Shown here piece by piece: positions 8,227 through 13,795 of a DNA stretch of 13,795 bases. The stretch is from Candidatus Hodarchaeota archaeon. Lineage in GTDB: Archaea > Asgardarchaeota > Heimdallarchaeia > Hodarchaeales > YT1-039. Position 1 is the first letter of the stretch, and each line of letters opens with the position of its first letter. Both the position numbers and the translations under genes were made by a program. The notes under the pieces are model-generated. The model ran no database searches. It worked only from the letters and a program-made list of their open reading frames with translations, and was not told the DNA's origin. The DNA is taken from contig JAEOTF010000147.1 in NCBI GenBank assembly GCA_016840025.1, positions 1 to 13,795 on the forward strand, in the 5' to 3' direction.

Positions 8227-11200
8227 TCAAAATTGTCGTCTAAATCTTCGAATTGATATTACTACACCCATTGAAAGCACTACACCGATGAGTGAGCCAG
8301 CTGTTGCAGTTGCAGTTGTTGTGGTCATCAAATCAGTAGCCGGGAGTTTATTATCCGGATTCGGGAACCCAGTCTTCTTAATCTTGAAAATTTCGAACTT
8401 GCCAGATATAGCTTCAGTACTTTCACCTTCAGAACAGGTTGCGACGATTTTTATTTTGTACCGACTACCCGATTTAAAGTCGTTTGTATCCCACAGATAA
8501 TTAGTTTCTGTTAATCCCGTTGCTTCAAGTATCCAATCCTTTCCAGCATTTGGAGAATACCAGAAATCATAAGTGATGTCATGACCATAAGAGTCGATCG
8601 CCATTAACCACTGCACATCTACGTATCCAGTTACCTTATCGTGGTAATTGGGGAATAAGATAATCGGAGGCATTAGATAGTCCCCAGTCTCGGTAATTAT
8701 TGTTGCCACTCCAGCAATATCTTCGCTGTTAGCATTACCATCAATGGGATCTGGGTCGTCTGCAATATTATTCCCGTCACCATCTGTGTTATCATGATCA
8801 TTCCAATGGTTATAGAGGAATAAATTGTCAACACCATCATCAGTTGCTTGGGCTGTTCCATTTGGATAATTATTAAGGAAATTGTTCAATGCTATAGCAT
8901 TATCATCTGCACCAAGCGTGATGTTGACTCCATAGAGAGAGTTATTAGAAATGGTGTTGCTATAAGTGGTGGTATTACTGGATTGATACAGCGTAAGTCC
9001 AGTACCTTGATTGTTAGATACAGTGTTGTTGAGAATTACATTGTTGTGGGACGGATTGAGCCAAATTCCGTGGCCAATTGAGCGTCCCCGTCTACCTACA
9101 CCATTCTGCGTAATGATGTTACTGTCTATAAAGTTATCGTTAGAATACTGGAGAGAAACACCATTCTCCCCATTGTCATGTATGAGGTTATCAGCGATGA
9201 TAGTCTCATTAGATTGTAACAATCCGATTCCCGATTCACCATTCGCATAAACGTCATTGTCAATGATTGTATTGCCGAGGGATGGATTGAGCCAGATTCC
9301 ATGACCAATAGATCGTCCACGATTGATATTACTATTATGGTGAATTGCATTTCCTGAAATAACGTTTTCATTGGAGTGATCTAAGTAGACACCATCACCA
9401 TTGTTATTATAAATCTCATTGTTGGAGATTGTGTTATGTGTTGATGGATTGAGCCAGATCCCATGACCAATTGATGAACCCCGGGTGCTTCCAGCACCAT
9501 TCTCTCCAATGAAGTTCTGATCTATGGTATTATAATTTGAATATTGGAGAGTAACACCAGTTGCTTCATTTTCGTGCACATAATTGTCGACAATAGTGGT
9601 ATGATTAGATAAATACAGCCCAATTCCCGATTCTCCATTCGCATAAACGTTATTGCTGGTGATTTTGTTGTCAAGGGACGGATTTAACCAGATTCCATGC
9701 CCGATTGAGCGTCCCCGTGTGGGGATGCGGACTTTATTATGATGGATGGTATTTCCTGAAATAGTGTTCTCATTGGAGTGATCTAAATAAACCCCATCAC
9801 CGTTGTTACTATAAATCTCATTGTTGGAGATTGTGTTATGTGTTGATGGATTGAGCCAGATCCCGTGTCCAATCGAGCCTCCCCGTGTGCTTCCAGCACC
9901 ATTTGTTCCAATAGAATTCTGATCTATGGTATTATAATGCGAATATTGGAGATTAACACCAGTTGCCTCATTTTCATACACAGTATTGTTCGCTATCGTG
10001 GTATAATTAGATAGTAACAACCCAATTCCCGATTCACCATTCGCATAAATGTCATTACCGGTGATTGTGTTGCCAAGGGAGGGATTTAGCCAGATCCCAT
10101 GCCCTATTGAGCTTCCCCGCGTGAGTGTGAGGTTTTTATTATGATGGATAGCATTTCCTGAAATAGTGTTCTCATTGGAGTGATCTAAGTAAACCCCATC
10201 ACCATTGTTATTGTAAATGTCATTGTTAGAGATTGTGTTATGTGTTGATGGATTGAGCCAGATCCCATGTCCAATCGAGCCTCCCCGTGTACTTCCAGCA
10301 CCATTTACTCCAATAGAATTCTGATCTATTGTATTATAATGCGAATATTGGAGATTAACACCAGTTGCCTCATTTTCATATACAGTATTGTTCGCTATCA
10401 TAGTATAATTAGATTGTAACAACCCAATTCCCGATTCACCATTCGCATAAACATCATTACCGGTGATTGTGTTGCCAAGGGACGGATTAAGCCAGATTCC
10501 GTGGCCAATTGAGCGTCCGCGCGTGGGCATGAGGACTTTGTTATGATGGATATCATTTCCTGAAATAGTGTTGTCATTTGAGTGGTCCAAGTAAACCCCA
10601 TCGCCATTGTTATTGTAAATCTCATTGTTAGAGATTGTATTGTACGTTGAGGGATTAAGCCAGATCCCGTGACCAATCGACGATCCCCGTGTACTTCCAG
10701 CACCATTCATACCAATGAAATTCTGGTCTATAGTATTATAATTCGAATATTGGAGAGTTACACCAGTTACTTCATTTTCATGCACAAAATTGTCAACTAT
10801 AGAAGTATCATTAGAGAGTAATAGCCCAATTCCCGATTCACCATTCGCATAAACGTCATTACCGTTGATATTGTTGCCAAGGGACGGATTCAGCCAGATT
10901 CCATGCCCTATCGAGCGTCCCCGTGTGAGTGTGAGGTCTTTATTATGATGGATGCTATTTTCTGAAATAGTGTTATCATTAGAACCATCTAGGTAGACCC
11001 CATCGCCATTACTATTGTAAATCTCATTATTAGAGATTGTATTTTGTGTTGATGGATTGAGCCAGATCCCATGTCCTATCGAACGTCCATTAATGGAACG
11101 ACTCTCACTTGAAAATAAGGCACCACTATCTGAGATAGTGTTATACTCGATGACATTATTGTTAGAATGTTGTATGTAAACACCATGAGCCCTATTGTTG

Positions 11201-12420
11201 GTTATGAGATTGTTAGTGATCTTATTCTCATTAGATGCAGAAAGAAAAACACCTATATTGCAGTTATGAATATTATTGTCGGATATTGTGCCATGTGTGA
11301 CCCTCAGCAGATATATTCCATCATAAATCCCCTCTATACCATCAAGGAGGTTATTTTTGACAATAAAATACGCGGTTGTATCTTGAATATGGATTAAAGT
11401 GGCTGTAGTATCAATAATCCTATAACCACCAATGATATAAGGATTGTTTTCAGTTCCATCCCCTGGAAAGCCATATGTATTGAAATCATCATTACTATCG
11501 ATGTAGATGGGACCCCAGTGTCCTGAGAGGTAAGATATAACATTAACCATTAGATCTTTTCCTGTTTGAGTCATCATATCCACAGATTCCCTGAAACCCC
11601 AGAGTAGGTATCTTCCTTTTTCCAAAACAATTGGATAATGTTCACTTGCTGGTTCTTGTCCTAACAAGACAACATCTTCAGGTGTTGTTGAAAAATGAAT
11701 ACTTACTTGTCTAGAATCATAGTTGTATAATTGAATTGTTCCTGAGTCTATGGAATTAGGTGAATTGAATATTAAATGGGTATCATCTACTACAACTATA
11801 CTATCAAGGTTTCCATGAACACCCTGGTTTCCGTGTGAACTACCAATATATAGATCTACTTGCCCAAAATATGCATATCCTCCTTCACCAAGTCCGAGGA
11901 CCCGTTTTCCAGAATTATAAACGATTGTGGCTTGGCTTGGATCTGTACCCCAGTACTTATTCCATCCCGTATCATCTGCAAGAATTATTAAGTCATAATC
12001 ATCAAATATTCCCTCAGTGATACTCTGAATGGGAATAAGGGTTGTTGGATATCCGTTTGCCTCCAATAATCCTTTGTAGGAGTTTGCAGCAGCAAAATCA
12101 CTCATATATACATATGCTACTTCTCCAGTGCGAGAAATCACTTCTCCTTGATAACCGACTATTGGCGGTTGCCATTCGGCAACTGACGTAAAACTTCTAC
12201 TTATGATCTGAGAACCAACCTCTAATTTACCTTCTACAGTAGTTGGAGTTGCAAAATCAAAATCTTTATCCAACATTAGTGAATTATAATCCGTTTGCAT
12301 AATCCATCTTTGTTGGTTGCCAATCCGATTTTCCGAGTTTGTATTGAGATTTTGGTTTCCATATTGAAGAGATAAAAGGAGAATTAGAAATATTGGTATG
12401 AAGATTAACTTTCTTTTCAT
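8227..12420 (-). CDS. Giant surface-anchored parallel beta-helix (NosD/PbH1-type) repeat protein
   Basis: Predicted exported and membrane-anchored protein of 1397 residues. ATG 12420 is supported by AAGGA 10 bases upstream and by a signal peptide at once: basic MKRK, then a hydrophobic core to about residue 20. Residues 100-300 look like a GATase1/ThuA-like Rossmann domain (VAYVYMSDF, DYDLIILADDTGW, GLGEGGYAYFG). From about 302 the classic archaeal entry (DSNDDFNTYGFPGDGTENNP) leads into a long right-handed parallel beta-helix rich in N..I..N and G.GI.L steps. The motif SIGHGIWLNPS occurs 11 times without change. An Asp-rich stretch follows at about 1204-1232 (NHWNDHDNTDGDG), possibly calcium-binding, then an Ig/FnIII-like domain (about 1250-1345), a TTTTATATA linker, a membrane helix near 1375-1391, and a basic RRFRRQF tail. 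Beta-helix proteins of this type often bind or cleave polysaccharide, but no catalytic residues can be assigned here. It is likely a cell-surface adhesin, coat or glycan-binding protein. Confidence 0.92.
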   Translation of the reverse strand: MKRKLIFIPIFLILLLSLQYGNQNLNTNSENRIGNQQRWIMQTDYNSLMLDKDFDFATPTTVEGKLEVGSQIISRSFTSVAEWQPPIVGYQGEVISRTGEVAYVYMSDFAAANSYKGLLEANGYPTTLIPIQSITEGIFDDYDLIILADDTGWNKYWGTDPSQATIVYNSGKRVLGLGEGGYAYFGQVDLYIGSSHGNQGVHGNLDSIVVVDDTHLIFNSPNSIDSGTIQLYNYDSRQVSIHFSTTPEDVVLLGQEPASEHYPIVLEKGRYLLWGFRESVDMMTQTGKDLMVNVISYLSGHWGPIYIDSNDDFNTYGFPGDGTENNPYIIGGYRIIDTTATLIHIQDTTAYFIVKNNLLDGIEGIYDGIYLLRVTHGTISDNNIHNCNIGVFLSASNENKITNNLITNNRAHGVYIQHSNNNVIEYNTISDSGALFSSESRSINGRSIGHGIWLNPSTQNTISNNEIYNSNGDGVYLDGSNDNTISENSIHHNKDLTLTRGRSIGHGIWLNPSLGNNINGNDVYANGESGIGLLLSNDTSIVDNFVHENEVTGVTLQYSNYNTIDQNFIGMNGAGSTRGSSIGHGIWLNPSTYNTISNNEIYNNNGDGVYLDHSNDNTISGNDIHHNKVLMPTRGRSIGHGIWLNPSLGNTITGNDVYANGESGIGLLQSNYTMIANNTVYENEATGVNLQYSHYNTIDQNSIGVNGAGSTRGGSIGHGIWLNPSTHNTISNNDIYNNNGDGVYLDHSNENTISGNAIHHNKNLTLTRGSSIGHGIWLNPSLGNTITGNDIYANGESGIGLLLSNYTTIANNTVYENEATGVNLQYSHYNTIDQNSIGTNGAGSTRGGSIGHGIWLNPSTHNTISNNEIYSNNGDGVYLDHSNENTISGNTIHHNKVRIPTRGRSIGHGIWLNPSLDNKITSNNVYANGESGIGLYLSNHTTIVDNYVHENEATGVTLQYSNYNTIDQNFIGENGAGSTRGSSIGHGIWLNPSTHNTISNNEIYNNNGDGVYLDHSNENVISGNAIHHNSNINRGRSIGHGIWLNPSLGNTIIDNDVYANGESGIGLLQSNETIIADNLIHDNGENGVSLQYSNDNFIDSNIITQNGVGRRGRSIGHGIWLNPSHNNVILNNTVSNNQGTGLTLYQSSNTTTYSNTISNNSLYGVNITLGADDNAIALNNFLNNYPNGTAQATDDGVDNLFLYNHWNDHDNTDGDGNNIADDPDPIDGNANSEDIAGVATIITETGDYLMPPIILFPNYHDKVTGYVDVQWLMAIDSYGHDITYDFWYSPNAGKDWILEATGLTETNYLWDTNDFKSGSRYKIKIVATCSEGESTEAISGKFEIFKIKKTGFPNPDNKLPATDLMTTTTATATAGSLIGVVLSMGVVISIRRFRRQF
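9453..11060 (-). repeat. Four in-frame 402-base tandem repeats inside the beta-helix gene
   Basis: The codons for the LNPS motif act as anchors and fall at 9453, 9687, 9855, 10089, 10257, 10491, 10659, 10893 and 11061. The spacing alternates 234 and 168 bases, making a strict 402-base (134-residue) period repeated four times: 9453-9854, 9855-10256, 10257-10658 and 10659-11060. A 134-residue unit equals about six beta-helix coils of 22 residues. A shorter, more diverged unit of 393 bases (231 plus 162) precedes at 9060-9452, and it still keeps frame. Confidence 0.93.
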
Positions 12421-13277
12421 GACAATTCAATCCTTAAGCTTTACACATGGTAGATCCTTAGTTACCAAAATCAGGAATCGCTTTAGATTCAAAAAATCTC
12501 TCTGTTTTAAAATGAAATCTATTTTCCATCATTTTAAGCCCTTACTCTCTTTTTTTAAGGAAGATTGAGATTGTTATTGGTGTTTTATCGCAGTTTGGTT
12601 TAATTCTACTCCACAATCAAGGAATTTCTTCCAAACGCGCTTCCTGATTCTTGTTTTACTACAACCTTTTCGATTAAATAAAAAGTTATCAGTAACCAAG
12701 ATGATAATTACCCCTCTCCCTCTATTTATACCTTTTTCAATTACTTGAATACTTGTGTTTTTCCAACAAAAATCTTAATTTCTTTATTAAATAGACTCTA
12801 ATAAGCCAATTATCTAAGGAACAAATATGGAGATATTATCACAGATTATCTGAGAAAATCAGTATTAGTTAATATGATCAATATTTAGTTCTCTTAAAAT
12901 AATTTATAATTATTGCCAGTTTTCTTGGATTTCATTAGTGTTGTGCCTTATAGAGCGTAACTTGTTCCTATTCTGGAATGTTTACTAATTTATTAGCTAA
13001 TATTTACTTGGATCATCAACTCTACAACCTCATTGGAAATTTTTAAGAAAGTGGACAAGAATACCGAGATATTAAGGAGTATTTTGACCAGAAAGTTGGA
13101 AGCTCATTCTATTCCCTTTTATATGACGTGATAGCAAATACATTCTCATAATGAACTCGAAGCTCGAAAGAGAAAGATACAGATTGCTCTTACTTTTTCT
13201 CGGATGAGGAGTAGTTTATAAGATTTCTCCTTTTCCTGAAAAAACATCAAATTCGGTTTTATTCCTCACCTCCTTTG
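12421..13277. other. Long AT-rich region without a recognisable gene
   Basis: About 850 bases with stops in every frame. It must contain the promoter of the beta-helix gene; a TTTTAAAA element at 12505-12512 is a possible TATA box, roughly 85 bases before the start codon. The longest plus-strand open stretch with protein-like content, 13047-13136 (reading EYRDIKEYFDQKVGSSFYSLL), has no start codon and is too short to call. No tRNA-like or CRISPR-like structure was seen. It may be decayed DNA next to the insertion-sequence remnant. Confidence 0.5.
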
Positions 13278-13306
13278 AAAAAAATCCGCTTTCGTTGTAA
13301 AAGCGG
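13278..13306 (-). terminator. Hairpin followed by T-run after the transposase remnant
   Basis: CCGCTTT (13286-13292) pairs with AAAGCGG (13300-13306), a 7-base-pair stem with a 7-base loop. Read on the minus strand, the stem is followed by A and then seven T (13278-13284), the layout of an intrinsic terminator. It lies about 70 bases after the last stop of the transposase frame, so it could end that transcript or mark the end of the insertion sequence. Confidence 0.55.
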
Positions 13307-13372
13307 GCAATTAAGCCAAAGGGTCGAATCCGAATATCGCAAAATCCGTAAAAGCAGCGTAAATCCCTCTTG

Positions 13373-13795
13373 TCACCGTGGAATTCCTAAAAGCAACAAG
13401 AAAAATACGAGAACTACTTGGAGTAAAACTAAAAGCAGACAATGGATCACAAAACTCTCCCATTAGGTGCCTAACGGCGTTTTCAAGGTTGTTTGGCGTT
13501 TTAACCACCCGTACAACACTTCGATGTCCCGGCGGTTTTTCTGGAGCTGTAAGACTGTAGAAGCGGGGAGTTCTCCATTCTCCGTGAGAACGTCCCACAC
13601 TTCGGTGGCCTGAGGAGAAGACCACCCAATGATCCGCCGCCATGGTCGATCATAGTTGGGCACCCACACCTGTAGTTCTATGGGCTGATTCTTGGGAGTG
13701 GGAAATTGAAGAGACTCTAATTGTGCCTCAATTAAGGTACGCTGTTTCCATGGAATACTCCACCCCCACCCCCAGTGATCTAACTCTAGAAACCG
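13373..13795 (-). pseudogene. DDE transposase C-terminal part with an internal stop, 5' end outside the window
   Basis: Remnant of an insertion-sequence transposase that would cut and join DNA in the nucleus-free cytoplasm. The frame enters at 13795 and reads 110 residues to TAA (13463-13465), including VWVPNYDRPWRRIIGWSS and KNRRDIEVLYGWLKR. The latter resembles the Y..RW.IE..F.WLK block of IS4-like DDE transposases, in which the Glu is catalytic. The same frame continues past the TAA for 29 codons (WESFVIHCLLLVLLQVVLVF...) to TGA 13373-13375. That hydrophobic tail is what such transposases usually have after this block, so the TAA looks like a nonsense mutation, for example from CAA. The stretch is clearly richer in G and C than the rest of the window. 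The exact IS family is uncertain, and the terminal inverted repeats cannot be checked because the other end lies outside. Confidence 0.65.

Noticed and set aside
8288..9250. Several plus-strand open frames within the beta-helix gene
   Set aside because: They are antisense shadows produced by the repeat composition and lack any family resemblance.
9053..11068. CRISPR-like regular repeats
   Set aside because: The repeats are coding, 402 bases long, in frame, and have no short repeat/spacer structure.
12469..12649. Imperfect inverted repeat AATCAGGAATCGC (12469-12481) and GCGCTTCCTGATT (12637-12649)
   Set aside because: About 11 of 13 bases match over a 155-base gap in AT-rich DNA; it is not clearly linked to any element end.
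13047..13136. Short plus-strand open stretch (EYRDIKEYFDQKVG...)
   Set aside because: No start codon, stop immediately upstream, only about 30 codons; kept only as a remark on the gap.
13275..13466. Plus-strand frame MKKIRFRCKSGQLSQ... and the overlapping plus frame at 13378-13560
   Set aside because: Both are antisense to the transposase remnant and its hairpin; no domain-like pattern.
13311..13643. Minus-strand 110-residue open frame (MAADHWVVFSSGHR...)
   Set aside because: It is a shifted frame over the transposase remnant, with low-complexity, non-protein-like composition.

Overview
The window most likely comes from an Asgard archaeon (a Heimdallarchaeia- or Lokiarchaeia-like lineage). 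This is inferred from protein style, not from a marker gene. The evidence is a NosD-type parallel beta-helix surface protein with an archaeal-looking C-terminal membrane anchor, a long TPR protein ending in a longin/roadblock-like domain of the kind frequent in Asgard genomes, U-tract style termination, and generally AT-rich DNA. No rRNA, tRNA or CRISPR was seen.

Layout. Positions 1-1320 (minus) hold the first 440 residues of a type I ABC exporter, cut by the window edge just before its Q-loop. A 386-base intergenic region with a 30-base-spaced direct repeat separates it from a divergent, plus-strand, tightly packed gene set (1707-5807): an alkaline-phosphatase-superfamily phosphodiesterase with a complete set of metal-ligand candidates, an ABC-2 permease with no ATPase next to it, and a PLP-dependent cystathionine gamma-synthase/lyase-family enzyme. 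That set converges on a minus-strand TPR protein (5850-8060). Behind it, and separated by two U-tracts that look like an archaeal terminator, lies a very large minus-strand surface protein (8227-12420). Its order is signal peptide, GATase1-like domain lacking an obvious nucleophile, beta-helix built from in-frame 402-base tandem units, Asp-rich segment, Ig/FnIII-like domain, and Thr-rich membrane anchor.

From 12421 to about 13277 there is roughly 850 bases of AT-rich DNA with no convincing gene. The right edge (13373-13795, minus) is a GC-richer fragment of a DDE transposase with an in-frame stop, followed by a hairpin plus T-run. It looks like a decayed insertion sequence.

How the genes may work together. 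The three plus-strand genes are probably co-transcribed, but no shared pathway can be read from them. The surface protein and the TPR protein are adjacent and co-directional but probably separately transcribed. The most notable content is the repeat architecture of the surface protein and the TPR/longin-like protein. I did not find clear evidence for a complete, new multi-gene system.
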